This document shows positions 25,959 to 34,272 of a DNA stretch of 64,000 nt, piece after piece. A program made the position numbers and the translations under genes. Every line of letters starts with the position of its first letter. The first letter of the stretch is position 1. The notes under the pieces were generated by a model that saw only the letters and a list, made by a program, of their open reading frames with translations, made no database searches and was not told the origin of the DNA. This DNA comes from Streptomyces cacaoi (GTDB lineage: Bacteria > Actinomycetota > Actinomycetes > Streptomycetales > Streptomycetaceae): assembly GCF_006539165.1 (NCBI RefSeq), contig NZ_BJMM01000029.1, positions 1-64,000 on the forward strand. Reading direction: 5' to 3'.

Positions 25959-27379
25959 GCACGCTCGTCGCGGGCGTCGACTCCTCGACCCAGGCGTGCA
26001 AGGTCGTCGTCCGCGACGCCGCCGACGGCACCCTGGTGCGCTCGGGGCGCGCCCCGCACCCGGAGGGCACCGAGGTCGCGCCGGCGGCGTGGCGGGACGC
26101 GCTGCGCACCGCCGTGGCGGACGCGGGCGGCCTCGACGACGTCGCCGCCGTCTCGGTCGCCGGGCAGCAGCACGGAATGGTGTGCCTGGACGAGGACGGC
26201 GGCGTCGTACGGCCCGCGCTGCTGTGGAACGACAACCGCTCGGCGGACGCGGCCCGTTCGCTGGGGGAGGAGCTGGGCGCGGACGCGTGGGCGCGGGCCG
26301 TCGGCACACTGCCGGTGGCCTCGCTCACCGTCGCCAAGCTGCGCTGGCTCGCCGGGCACGAACCGGAGGCCGCCCGCCGCACCGCGGCCGTCGCCCTCCC
26401 GCACGACTGGCTGACCTGGCAGCTGGCGGGCCACGCGCCCGACGGCGGCACGGCGGACGTGACGGCGCTGGTCACCGACCGCAGCGACGCCTCCGGCACC
26501 GGCTACTGGTCACCGGCCGAGGGCGCCTACCGCCGCGATCTGCTGCACCGGGCGCTCGGCCGGGACGCGGTGCTGCCCCGGGTGGCCGGGCCCTGGGAGC
26601 GTGCCGGGCGGATCCCCGGCACGGGCACCGTGCTGGGGCCCGGTGCCGGGGACAACGCGGCGGCGGCCCTGGGCGTCGGCGCCGCACAGGGCGACGTCGT
26701 CGTCTCCCTCGGCACGTCCGGCACCGTCTTCGCCGTCACCGGGCGGCCCACCGCCGACCCGACCGGCACCGTCGCCGGCTTCGCCGACGCCGCCGGCGGC
26801 TTCCTGCCGCTGGTGTGCACGCTGAACGCCGCCCGGGTGCTCCAGGCCACGGCCCGGATGCTCGGCGTCGGCCTCGACGAGCTGTCCCGGCTCGCCCTCT
26901 CGGCGCCCGCGGGGGCGGACGGGCTGGTGCTCGTGCCCTACCTGGAGGGCGAGCGCACCCCCGCCCGCCCGGACGCCACCGGCGCCCTGCACGGGCTGAC
27001 CCTGGCGACCTCCGACCCGGCGCACCTGGCCAGGGCCGCCGTCGAGGGCCTGCTGTGCGGGCTGGCCGACGGGCTCGACGCCGTCCGCGCGCAGGGCGTG
27101 GAGTGCCGACGGGCGGTGCTGGTCGGCGGCGGGGCGCGCAGCGAGGCCGTGCGGCGGATCGCGCCGGCCGTGCTGGGACTGCCGGTGTCCGTCCCGCCGC
27201 CCGGCGAGTACGTGGCCGACGGCGCGGCGCTCCAGGCAGCCCGGGTGCTGCGCGACGGCACCGACCCCGGCTGGCCCCCGGCCGAGGAGACCGCCCGGTA
27301 CGAGGCCGACCCCGTGCCGCGGGTACGGGAGCGGTACGCGCAGGCCCGGGAGCTGGTCGTCCGGCAGACCTCGGGGTGA
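25955..27379 (+). CDS. xylB: Xylulokinase
   Basis: 474-residue FGGY-family kinase making D-xylulose 5-phosphate from xylulose and ATP. Visible are the N-terminal phosphate loop VAGVDSSTQACK, VAGQQHGMVCLDE, LWNDNRS, LGPGAGDNAAAALGVG, SLGTSGTVFAV and the C-terminal GGGARSEAVRRI. GTG start overlaps xylA by four bases, so expression is coupled. Length is at the short end of the family (474 versus about 480-500). Confidence 0.96.
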   Translation: MSTLVAGVDSSTQACKVVVRDAADGTLVRSGRAPHPEGTEVAPAAWRDALRTAVADAGGLDDVAAVSVAGQQHGMVCLDEDGGVVRPALLWNDNRSADAARSLGEELGADAWARAVGTLPVASLTVAKLRWLAGHEPEAARRTAAVALPHDWLTWQLAGHAPDGGTADVTALVTDRSDASGTGYWSPAEGAYRRDLLHRALGRDAVLPRVAGPWERAGRIPGTGTVLGPGAGDNAAAALGVGAAQGDVVVSLGTSGTVFAVTGRPTADPTGTVAGFADAAGGFLPLVCTLNAARVLQATARMLGVGLDELSRLALSAPAGADGLVLVPYLEGERTPARPDATGALHGLTLATSDPAHLARAAVEGLLCGLADGLDAVRAQGVECRRAVLVGGGARSEAVRRIAPAVLGLPVSVPPPGEYVADGAALQAARVLRDGTDPGWPPAEETARYEADPVPRVRERYAQARELVVRQTSG

Positions 27380-27577
27380 CGCCCGTCATCCCGCGGACGG
27401 CGTGCCCCGGCATACCGTCCGGGAAGAGGCGGCGGGCCGGTGTCACGGCCGGCCCGCGCCACCGCCGCACCGGGCGCGGCAGCACCGCTCCATGAGCTCG
27501 CCTGCCCTGCCGGGGCGGGCACCGCACCACCGGGGCAGGGAGGGCGTTCGGCGCCGGCCCCGCAGAAAGAGGAAGAA

Positions 27578-28903
27578 GTGAACGAGTTCGACAACGTCGT
27601 CGAGCGCTTCGGCACCGACTCGGCGAAGTGGGACACCCTGCGCCGCTCGCACGGCGACCGGGCCCTCGCACTGTCCGTCGCCGACATGGACTTCCCCGCA
27701 CCGGCCGCCGTCGTCGACGCCGTCACCGAGCGGGCCCGGCAGGGCGTGTACGGGTACACGGACCTGCCCGAGGACCACGCGCCGGCGTTCGCCGGCTGGC
27801 TGGAGCGGCGGCACGGCTGGCGGATCGACCCGGCGCACCTGATCGCCTGCCACCGGGTGGTGCAGGCCGTGGCCGTGATGGTCCGCATCTGGACCGAGCC
27901 GGGCGACGCGGTGCTGGTGCACTCGCCCGGCTACGCGCCGACCGCCGACACCGTGGTCCGCAACGGCCGCCGGCTGATACGCAGCCCCCTGGTACGCACC
28001 GGTGAGGGCCCCGGCGCCCGCTGGGAGATGGACTTCGACGGCATGGAGCGGGCACTGCGCGAGGAGCGGGTGCGCGCCGTCCTGCTGTACTCGCCGCACA
28101 ACCCGACCGGACGGGTGTGGACGCCCGAGGAGCTGCGCAGGCTGGGCGAGCTGTGTGTCCGCCACGGCGCGCTGCTGATCAGCGACGACGTGCACGCCGA
28201 CTTCTCCGGCACCGGCTATCTGGCCGCCGGCCGGCCGCACACCTTCGCGGCCTCGCTGTCCCCGGAGATCGCCCGGGCCACGGTGACCTTCGTCTCGCCG
28301 ATGAAGACCTTCAACCTGGCCGGCCTGGAGATCACCGGCGTCGTCGTGCCCGACGACCGGCTGCGCACCGAGCTGGCCGAGGGGCTGCGGGCCGCGGGGG
28401 AGCACAACCCCTCGTTCTTCGCCGCCGTCGCGCTCAAGGCGGCCTACACCCACGGCGCCGACTGGCTCGACGGGCTGCTGGCCCACCTCACGGACAACCT
28501 CGCCCTCACCCGCTCCGTGCTGGAGGAGCGGCTGCCCGCACTGCGGCTGACCGAGCCCGAGGGGACCTACCTCGCCTGGATCGACTGCCGTGCCTGGAGC
28601 ACGGACGAGGACCGGCTGCGCCGGTGGATCACCGACGAGCAGGGCGTCGCCGTCTCCTGGGGCAGCTCCTTCGGTCCCGGACACGAGGGCTTCCTCCGGC
28701 TCAACCTGGCCACGCCCCGGCCGCTGCTCACCGAGGCGCTGGAGCGGCTCGCGACCGCGTACGCGCTCCATCCGCCGGGCGCCGAGGGGCCGGAAGCCGA
28801 GGGTCCGGAAGCCGACGGGCCGGGCGCGGCACCGGCGACCGGCACGGCGCCCGCGACCGGCACGGCACCCGCGACCGGCACGGCGCACGGGGAGCAGCCG
28901 TGA
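27578..28903 (+). CDS. MalY/PatB-family PLP aminotransferase (cystathionine beta-lyase-like)
   Basis: 441 residues from GTG 27578, with GAAAGAGGAAGA upstream. Fold type I class I/II aminotransferase of the MalY/PatB group: SVADMDFPAP near 30, YGYTDLP, YSPHNPTGRVW, LISDDVHADF and SPMKTFNLAGL with PLP Lys243. Members usually cleave cystathionine or cysteine conjugates to release a thiol or H2S. The C-terminus is a non-conserved repeat tail (GPEAEG, APATGT units). Stop overlaps the antiporter GTG, indicating one operon. The precise substrate is unknown. Confidence 0.87.
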   Translation: MNEFDNVVERFGTDSAKWDTLRRSHGDRALALSVADMDFPAPAAVVDAVTERARQGVYGYTDLPEDHAPAFAGWLERRHGWRIDPAHLIACHRVVQAVAVMVRIWTEPGDAVLVHSPGYAPTADTVVRNGRRLIRSPLVRTGEGPGARWEMDFDGMERALREERVRAVLLYSPHNPTGRVWTPEELRRLGELCVRHGALLISDDVHADFSGTGYLAAGRPHTFAASLSPEIARATVTFVSPMKTFNLAGLEITGVVVPDDRLRTELAEGLRAAGEHNPSFFAAVALKAAYTHGADWLDGLLAHLTDNLALTRSVLEERLPALRLTEPEGTYLAWIDCRAWSTDEDRLRRWITDEQGVAVSWGSSFGPGHEGFLRLNLATPRPLLTEALERLATAYALHPPGAEGPEAEGPEADGPGAAPATGTAPATGTAPATGTAHGEQP

Positions 28904-30705
28904 GCCCCCGGCGCGTCCGCGCGGACGCCGCACCGGAGAAGGCGCAGAAGGCGCAGCAGGGGAAGCAGCCGGGGCAGGGGAAGCAGGCCGGGGGCGCCGC
29001 GGGGCCGCGTCGTCCGTCGCCCGCGGTGGCGCTGCTGCCGGTCGTCACGATGTTCGTCCTGCTGGGCGTGGGCAACATCGCGCTCGATCTGCCGTCCGAG
29101 CCGATGATCCTGGCCTCGGCGGTCGTGGCCGGGCTGGTGGCCGTGCGGCTGGGCCACTCCTACGAGGCGATCACCAACGCCATCGCGCAGAAGTTCGCGA
29201 AGGTCACCCCGGCCGTCCTCATCCTCATCTGCGTCGGCCTGATGATGGGCACCTGGACGGCGGGCGGCACGATCCCGATGCTCACCTTCTACGGGCTGAA
29301 GATCGTCTCGCCGCAGATGCTGCCGCTGACGGCGCTGATCGTCTCGGCGGTCGTCTCGCTGTGCACCGGCACCTCCTGGGGCTCGGTCGGCACGATCGGC
29401 GTGGCCTTCATGGGCGTGGCCGCCGGGCTGGACGCGAACCTCGGCATGGTGGCGGGCGCGGTCGTCGCCGGCGCGTACTTCGGGGACAAGCTCTCGCCGC
29501 TGTCGGACACCACCAACCTGGCCGCCATGGCCACCGGCGTGAACCTCTACACCCACATCGGCCATGTGCTGTACACGACAGTGCCCTCGTTCCTGGCCAC
29601 CGGCGGCGTGATGACGGTCGCGGGGCTGAGCACCGACGTCTCCCCGGACGCGAGCCCGCAGCGGCTGCGCGAACTGACCGACGCGCTCGGCGGCGCCTAC
29701 GACTTCAACCCGCTTCTGCTGCTGCCGGTGGCGATCGTCCTGGCGGGCTCGCTGCTGCGCCGGCCCAGCATCCCCGTGATGCTGCTGTCCTCGCTGGTGG
29801 CGATGGTCAACGCGCTGGTGTTCCAGGGGATTTCGCTCGCCGACACCATCACCTCGGCGGTGAGCGGCTTCAAGACGACGATGCTCACGGCACCGGGCTT
29901 CGACGCCGATTCCGTACCGGACAGCATCGTCTCGCTGCTCGACCGGGGCGGTATGCAGTCGATGATGAACACCCTGCTCATCGCGTTCTGCGCGATCGCC
30001 TTCGCCGGGATCATGTCGCTGACCGGCTCGCTGGACGTGCTGGTGGAGCGGATGCTGCGGCTCGCGCGGACCACCGGCCGGCTGATCCTCACCACGATCG
30101 CGACCGGGCTGCTGACCATCGGCGTCACCAGCAACGGACAGATCTCCATCCTGATGCCGGGCGAGACCCTCCGCGGCGTCTACGTCAAACGCGGGCTGCA
30201 CCCGAAGAACCTCGGCCGCACGATCGAGGACTCGGCGTCCGTCGTCGAGCCGATCCTGCCGTGGACGGCGGCCGGCGCCTATATGGCCGGCACCCTCGGC
30301 GTCGCCACGCTCGACTATCTGCCGTGGGCGGTGCTGTGCTGGTCGGGCATGGTCTTCGCGGTGCTGTGGGGCTTCACCGGCTTCGGTATCGCCCGGCTCG
30401 GTCCGGAGGAACAGCGCGCGATGGAGGCGGAGGAGGGTGTCGGCGGCGCCGGGCCCGGCTCTTCCGGCACCGAAGCTTCCGGCGGCCCTGAGGTTTCCGG
30501 CGGTCCTGGGGCTTCCGGCGGTCCTGCCGGGAACGGCCCCGCGGGCGCGGAGACTTCCCGGGACGGCGCCTCCGACGGCGACGAGGCGGCCCGCGAGCGG
30601 GCCTCCGCCGGAGCCGCCCCCGCGGCCTCCGCGGCTTCCTCGGCTTCCCCGGCCTCTCCGGCCTCTTCGTCCCCCTCGGCACCGTCGGCGCCCACTGCCG
30701 ACTGA
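28900..30705 (+). CDS. NhaC-family Na+/H+ (or malate-lactate type) antiporter
   Basis: 601 residues with about 11-12 transmembrane helices between residues 40 and 500. The family signature GAYFGDKLSPLSDTTNLAA is intact, and FAGIMSLTGSLDVLVER and TSNGQISILMPGETL also fit NhaC. Both tails are low-complexity: N-terminal QKAQQGKQPGQGKQ and a C-terminal Ser/Gly/Pro/Ala-rich tail of about 85 residues built of 9-bp units. GTG start overlaps the aminotransferase stop. Exchanged solute cannot be told from sequence; coupling to a lyase product such as an organic anion or amine is possible. Confidence 0.9.
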   Translation: MSPRRVRADAAPEKAQKAQQGKQPGQGKQAGGAAGPRRPSPAVALLPVVTMFVLLGVGNIALDLPSEPMILASAVVAGLVAVRLGHSYEAITNAIAQKFAKVTPAVLILICVGLMMGTWTAGGTIPMLTFYGLKIVSPQMLPLTALIVSAVVSLCTGTSWGSVGTIGVAFMGVAAGLDANLGMVAGAVVAGAYFGDKLSPLSDTTNLAAMATGVNLYTHIGHVLYTTVPSFLATGGVMTVAGLSTDVSPDASPQRLRELTDALGGAYDFNPLLLLPVAIVLAGSLLRRPSIPVMLLSSLVAMVNALVFQGISLADTITSAVSGFKTTMLTAPGFDADSVPDSIVSLLDRGGMQSMMNTLLIAFCAIAFAGIMSLTGSLDVLVERMLRLARTTGRLILTTIATGLLTIGVTSNGQISILMPGETLRGVYVKRGLHPKNLGRTIEDSASVVEPILPWTAAGAYMAGTLGVATLDYLPWAVLCWSGMVFAVLWGFTGFGIARLGPEEQRAMEAEEGVGGAGPGSSGTEASGGPEVSGGPGASGGPAGNGPAGAETSRDGASDGDEAARERASAGAAPAASAASSASPASPASSSPSAPSAPTAD

Positions 30706-30772
30706 CGGCTTCCGACGGCTTGTTGCGGTCCCGCCGCGGCGTCTCTCCGCCGTACCGGACCGGCACGCTCCA

Positions 30773-30815
30773 CCGCACCGGCCGGGCGCTCCCGTGGCGC
30801 CCGGCCGGTGCGGTT
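30773..30815 (+). terminator. Terminator of patB-nhaC operon
   Basis: 18-bp perfect stem (30773-30790 with 30798-30815) and 7-nt loop, 67 bp after the antiporter stop. Confidence 0.88.
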
Positions 30816-30873
30816 GTCCGGCATGCGGACGCACGGGTGTGCGAGCCGGGAGGGGTGTGCCATACTCCTGCGC

Positions 30874-30957
30874 AGGTCACGAGCGACAGCGATCAAGGCC
30901 CCGGCCCGCTGTCCGGCAACCCTCCGTCCGTGGCGGGGTGCCCCGGGTGATGACCAG
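30874..30957 (+). ncRNA. SAM-I (S-box) riboswitch
   Basis: P1 is formed by GGTCA (30875-30879) with TGACC (30951-30955). Within it are the diagnostic S-box strings CCGGCAACCCTCC near 30913 and GGGGTGCCCCGGGTGA near 30936, with helices P2 (GACAGC/GCTGTC) and P3 (GGCGGGG side). The whole matches SAM riboswitches I recall upstream of streptomycete methionine and sulfur genes. It binds S-adenosylmethionine and should shut down downstream expression. The next gene on the strand is the class V PLP enzyme, 440 bp away. Confidence 0.85.
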
Positions 30958-31033
30958 GCCGCACGACAGCAGGGTCTGCGGCAAGCGCGGATCCCTCACC
31001 GCCAGGGGTCCTGGTCCGAGAGGGAGTTCCCCT

Positions 31034-31054
31034 GTGAGTCAGCGAATGCGCTAG
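31034..31054 (+). CDS. Six-codon leader ORF after the riboswitch
   Basis: GTG-AGT-CAG-CGA-ATG-CGC-TAG, product six residues (MSQRMR). The tract GAGAGGGAG lies about 9-12 bp upstream and can pair with TTCCCCT just before the start, so ribosome access could be switched. The stop codon abuts a strong hairpin. Similar short ORFs follow streptomycete SAM riboswitches in my recollection. Translation is unproven. Confidence 0.4.
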   Translation: MSQRMR

Positions 31055-31116
31055 GGGTGCCGTCGAAGCAGCGGCGTCCGCACCGCAGCGCGCGGACGAG
31101 GCTTCGACGCCACCCC
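31054..31116 (+). terminator. Nested hairpin downstream of riboswitch
   Basis: Outer arms GGGGTG/CACCCC (31054-31059 with 31111-31116) and CGTCGAAGC/GCTTCGACG (31061-31069 with 31101-31109) with one C-C mismatch, plus an inner GTCCGC/GCGGAC hairpin. It begins at the mini-ORF stop and could act as a terminator or attenuator. Confidence 0.55.
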
Positions 31117-31395
31117 GGGGCCAACCGCCGCCCGGCCACCGGGCGTTCCGGCCGTTCCCGGTGTTCCCGGATTCCGGGCCTTCCAGCCTCCCGGGGCCTC
31201 CGAGGTCCGCACCCGCCGGACGCCACGGCCCCGCCGCGCAGGGCGTACACGGTGGACGCAGAGGTCCGCCGCCGTCGGCCGCGCGCGGGGCTCCGGTCGC
31301 CGGAGCCGGTCGGGCCCTCCTCCGTTTCCCCCGTTCCGTCAGCCACTTGAGCTGGTCCGCCGTCCGTCACCCCTGCCTGCCCACGGGAGACCGCC

Positions 31396-32910
31396 ATGCC
31401 GTTCAACGCCTCTTTTGCCCCGATCGATCCGCTTTCCACCGTCACGGATTCCGCCGCGACCTCCGTCGACGCCTCGGACGACACCACCGCCTCCACCGGC
31501 TCCGCCGACTGCGCCGACTCCACCGGCGAGGGAGCCTGTCGCCCCGGCGCCGCCCGGACCGGGACGCCGGCGCCCCTTCCGCTGCCCGTGCTCGGCCGCG
31601 ACGTCCGTGTGCCGCTCGTCACCGGCGGCGAGGTCCCGTACGCCGCGCTCGACCAGGCCGCCAGCGCCCCCGCGCTCCAGCGGGTCTGGGACGACGTGGC
31701 CGCCTACGCCCCGTACTACGGCAGCGTCCACCGCGGTGCCGGACACCTCTCGCAGCTGTCCACGGAGCTGTACGAGCAGAGCCGGCGTACCGTCGCGGAG
31801 TTCCTCGGCTGCCGGGCGGACGACGAGGTGGTCTTCACCCGGGCCACCACCGACTCCCTCAACCTGCTGGCCTCCGTCCTGCCCGCCGGCACCCGGGTGT
31901 TCGTCTTCGAGACGGAGCACCATGCCTCGCTGCTGCCCTGGCGGGCCCACGACGTGACGGTCCTGGACGCGCCCCGCTCGCCCGAACAGGCCGTCGCCGC
32001 GCTGGAGGAGGCGCTGCACGGTGCCCCGCGGGGACCGAAGCTGGTGTGTGTGACCGGTGCCTCCAACGTGACCGGCGAGGTGTGGCCGGTACGCGAACTC
32101 GCCCGCGCGGCGCACCGGCACGGCGCGCGCCTCGTGCTGGACGCCGCGCAGCTCGCCCCGCACCGGCCCGTCGATCTGGCCGAGCTGGAGGCCGACTGGG
32201 TCGCGCTGTCCGGCCACAAGCTGTACGCGCCGTTCGGCGCCGGGGTGCTCGCCGGACGGGCCGACTGGCTGCGCGCCGCCGGGCCCTATCTGGCCGGTGG
32301 CGGTGCCAGCCGCACCGTGACCCGGGGCGCCGACGGCGGCGTGGACGTCGCCTGGCACACCGGTCCGGCCCGGCACGAGGCCGGTTCGCCCAATGTGATC
32401 GGCGCCTATGCGCTCGCCTCGGCCTGCCGGGCCCTGCGCGAGGCCGGGTTCGACCGGCTCGTCGCGCGCGAGGAGGAGCTGCTGGGCCGGCTGCGCCGCG
32501 GCCTCGCGGAGATTCCGCAGGTGCGCGAACTCTCGCTGTTCGGCCCGGAGGCGGACCGGGTCGGGGTGCTCTCCTTCGTCGTCGACGGCTGGAACAGCTC
32601 CCACTTCGCCGCCGCGCTCTCGGCCGAGCACGGCATCGGTGTCCGCGACGGCCTCTTCTGCGCCCATCCGCTGCTGCGCACGCTGCTGGGCCGCGAGCAG
32701 GACGCGCCGGGGGAGTGCGGCGCCCCCGACGCCGGGGCCGGCGAGCAGGCGCTGAACGCGATCCGCGTCAGCTTCGGCGCCGGTACGCCCGACGAGCACG
32801 TCGACCGGTTCCTCGCCGCGACGCGCGCGCTGGTACGGGACGGCGCCCGCTGGGGCTACCGCACCGAGGACGGGCGGTGCGTCCCCGACCGGGGGCCGGC
32901 GACGGACTGA
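31396..32910 (+). CDS. Class V PLP-dependent aminotransferase/desulfurase-like enzyme
   Basis: 504 residues. An N-terminal 60-residue Ser/Thr/Ala-rich extension precedes a class V aminotransferase fold: GSVHRGAGHLSQLSTELYEQSR near 118, FTRATTDSLNLLA, DAAQLAPH and ALSGHKLYAPFGAG with PLP Lys275. A cysteine occurs in RDGLFCAHPLLR near residue 422, but the SxxCxS loop of true desulfurases is absent, so it may be a selenocysteine-lyase-like or isopenicillin-N-epimerase-like enzyme. Preceded by a SAM riboswitch, which suggests a sulfur or methionine role. Follows no other gene on its strand within 690 bp; a terminator follows it. Confidence 0.85.
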   Translation: MPFNASFAPIDPLSTVTDSAATSVDASDDTTASTGSADCADSTGEGACRPGAARTGTPAPLPLPVLGRDVRVPLVTGGEVPYAALDQAASAPALQRVWDDVAAYAPYYGSVHRGAGHLSQLSTELYEQSRRTVAEFLGCRADDEVVFTRATTDSLNLLASVLPAGTRVFVFETEHHASLLPWRAHDVTVLDAPRSPEQAVAALEEALHGAPRGPKLVCVTGASNVTGEVWPVRELARAAHRHGARLVLDAAQLAPHRPVDLAELEADWVALSGHKLYAPFGAGVLAGRADWLRAAGPYLAGGGASRTVTRGADGGVDVAWHTGPARHEAGSPNVIGAYALASACRALREAGFDRLVAREEELLGRLRRGLAEIPQVRELSLFGPEADRVGVLSFVVDGWNSSHFAAALSAEHGIGVRDGLFCAHPLLRTLLGREQDAPGECGAPDAGAGEQALNAIRVSFGAGTPDEHVDRFLAATRALVRDGARWGYRTEDGRCVPDRGPATD

Positions 32911-32955
32911 CCTCGCTTCCGGATCGCCAACTCGTCCTCGTACGGCGGGTGTTGG

Positions 32956-33001
32956 GCGGGCCGCTCCACCCCGGGAAACGCCCCGGGGTGGAGTGGCCCG
33001 C
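32956..33001 (+). terminator. Terminator after class V enzyme gene
   Basis: About 20-bp stem with one G-T wobble (32956-32975 with about 32982-33001) and a short A-rich loop, 45 bp after the stop. Confidence 0.82.
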
Positions 33002-33054
33002 GTGCTACGCTCCCGCGCAACCGAAAGCCAGTGCGAGGTAAGCGAGGTAGCGAC

Positions 33055-33369
33055 ATGGAGCGATCCGTCCGCAATGCCGCAGTCGTCGCAGCCGCCGTCG
33101 CGGCTCTGTCCGCTGCTGCCACGACCGGGGCCATGGCCCAGCCGTCCTCTGCCGAGGGGGCCGGGACCGCCGGGACCGCTGAGAACGCCGGGACCGCCGG
33201 GACCGCCGGGACCGCCGACAATGCTGTGGCCGTGCCCGACCACATGGAGATGGCCGTTCCCGGTCACATCATGATCGCCGCGCCGGACGAGACGCTGGCC
33301 GTCCCCGGGCACATCCGGAACGCCGCCCCGGACGAGACGCTGGCCGTTCCCGGCCACATCGTGAAGTGA
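33055..33369 (+). CDS. Small secreted protein with 15-residue repeats
   Basis: 104 residues; ATG with GAGGT about 6 bp upstream. Signal peptide at about 1-28 ends in TTGAMA. A Gly-Thr-Ala linker (AGTAGT units from 9-bp DNA repeats) spans about 35-58. The C-terminal part is a repeat: AVPGHIMIAAPDETL, AVPGHIRNAAPDETL, AVPGHIVK, preceded by a diverged copy AVPDHMEM. The 45-bp DNA units are 33253-33297 and 33298-33342, with a partial third copy. I know no family. Repeated VPGH with His suggests metal binding, a structural peptide or a processed precursor, all inference. The gene 55 bp downstream encodes a methyltransferase-like protein and may be in the same operon. Confidence 0.65.
   Translation: MERSVRNAAVVAAAVAALSAAATTGAMAQPSSAEGAGTAGTAENAGTAGTAGTADNAVAVPDHMEMAVPGHIMIAAPDETLAVPGHIRNAAPDETLAVPGHIVK
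33253..33366 (+). repeat. 45-bp coding tandem repeat
   Basis: Two full units (33253-33297, 33298-33342) and a 24-bp partial third. Units differ mostly at third positions and at two residues (MI versus RN), which implies selection on the peptide rather than recent slippage. Confidence 0.85.
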
Positions 33370-33424
33370 GCCGGTAGTCGGGAAGCCGGGACAGGAGGGC
33401 GTCCGTGGTGCTGCTGGAGGTCCC

Positions 33425-34255
33425 GTGAGCGCCGCCCCTCCCGCGGCGTCCCGGCGGCTGGCCGCACTGGCGCAGGAGCTGATGGCCTTCTGGGACGAGC
33501 ACGAGTACGTCGTGTTCCCCGGATGGCCGCTGCCCTTCCGCCCGTTGGAGGAGCTGCTCCCGCAGCGGGACGTCGACTTCGCGCTGCGGAACCCGCAGAT
33601 GGTTCCGCTGCTGTGGTACCCGGCCATCCGCCCTCCGACGGCGCCCGAGGGCGTCGTCGAGGTGCTGGACCACCTTCCCGGGTGGGCCGCTCCCGCGCCC
33701 TCGATGCTCCGGCGCCAGTACCTGTCCCGGATCTACAGCTGGGCGCTCGCCTCGCGCACGGCGGTCGACTGGGCCGTGCGCAGCCTGGACGGCCGGAAGC
33801 TGGTCGAGGTGGGAGCGGGCACCGGCTACTGGGCCTCCCTGCTGGCCGACCGCGGCCTGGACGTCCTGGCCACCGACCAGCACGTCCACCGCAACGGCTA
33901 CGCCGACATGTTCCGCTTCGCCGCGGTGCAGCCGCTCGACGCCCCCACGGCGGCCGCCCGCCATCCCGACCGCGTCCTCGGACTGTGGTGGCCCCCGCGC
34001 GACGACCCCATGGCCGTCGACACGCTCCGCGCCTACCGCGGTGAGCACCTGCTCTACGTCGGTGACGCCCGCGGAGGCCAGTGCGCGGACGCCGCCTTCT
34101 TCGACGAGCTGGAGTCCGGCTGGCACCCCGTCTCCTCCTGTCCGCTGACCCTGCGCTGGCTCGGCAACAGCGACAGCGCGACCCTCTACCGGCGCGGTCG
34201 GGGCCTCGGCGCCGGCGCGGTATGCGCCGGTCCGGCGCGGCCGACCGGACGCTGA
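33425..34255 (+). CDS. SAM-dependent methyltransferase-like protein
   Basis: 276 residues from GTG 33425 with GGAGG 4 bp upstream. A Rossmann-fold SAM motif I, KLVEVGAGTGYWASLLADRG, lies at about 126-145, followed by LDVLATDQHVH. N-terminal 120 residues are aromatic-rich (FPGWPLPFRPL, LLWYPAIRPP). Motif IV equivalent is LGLWWPPRDD rather than a standard DPPY. Methyl acceptor unknown. Follows the secreted repeat protein by 55 bp and is convergent with the glycerate kinase gene 17 bp away. Confidence 0.75.
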   Translation: MSAAPPAASRRLAALAQELMAFWDEHEYVVFPGWPLPFRPLEELLPQRDVDFALRNPQMVPLLWYPAIRPPTAPEGVVEVLDHLPGWAAPAPSMLRRQYLSRIYSWALASRTAVDWAVRSLDGRKLVEVGAGTGYWASLLADRGLDVLATDQHVHRNGYADMFRFAAVQPLDAPTAAARHPDRVLGLWWPPRDDPMAVDTLRAYRGEHLLYVGDARGGQCADAAFFDELESGWHPVSSCPLTLRWLGNSDSATLYRRGRGLGAGAVCAGPARPTGR

Positions 34256-34272
34256 GCCGCGGTCCGCCGCAC

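Larger units (their letters stand above)
30706..31395 (+). other. Long non-coding leader region, 690 bp
   Basis: Holds, in order, the antiporter terminator, a SAM riboswitch, a six-codon mini-ORF, a strong nested hairpin and then about 280 bp of G+C-rich DNA without a supportable gene, leading to the class V PLP enzyme. Inverted repeats CCGGTCGCCGGAGCCGG occur near 31290-31310. Confidence 0.6.
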
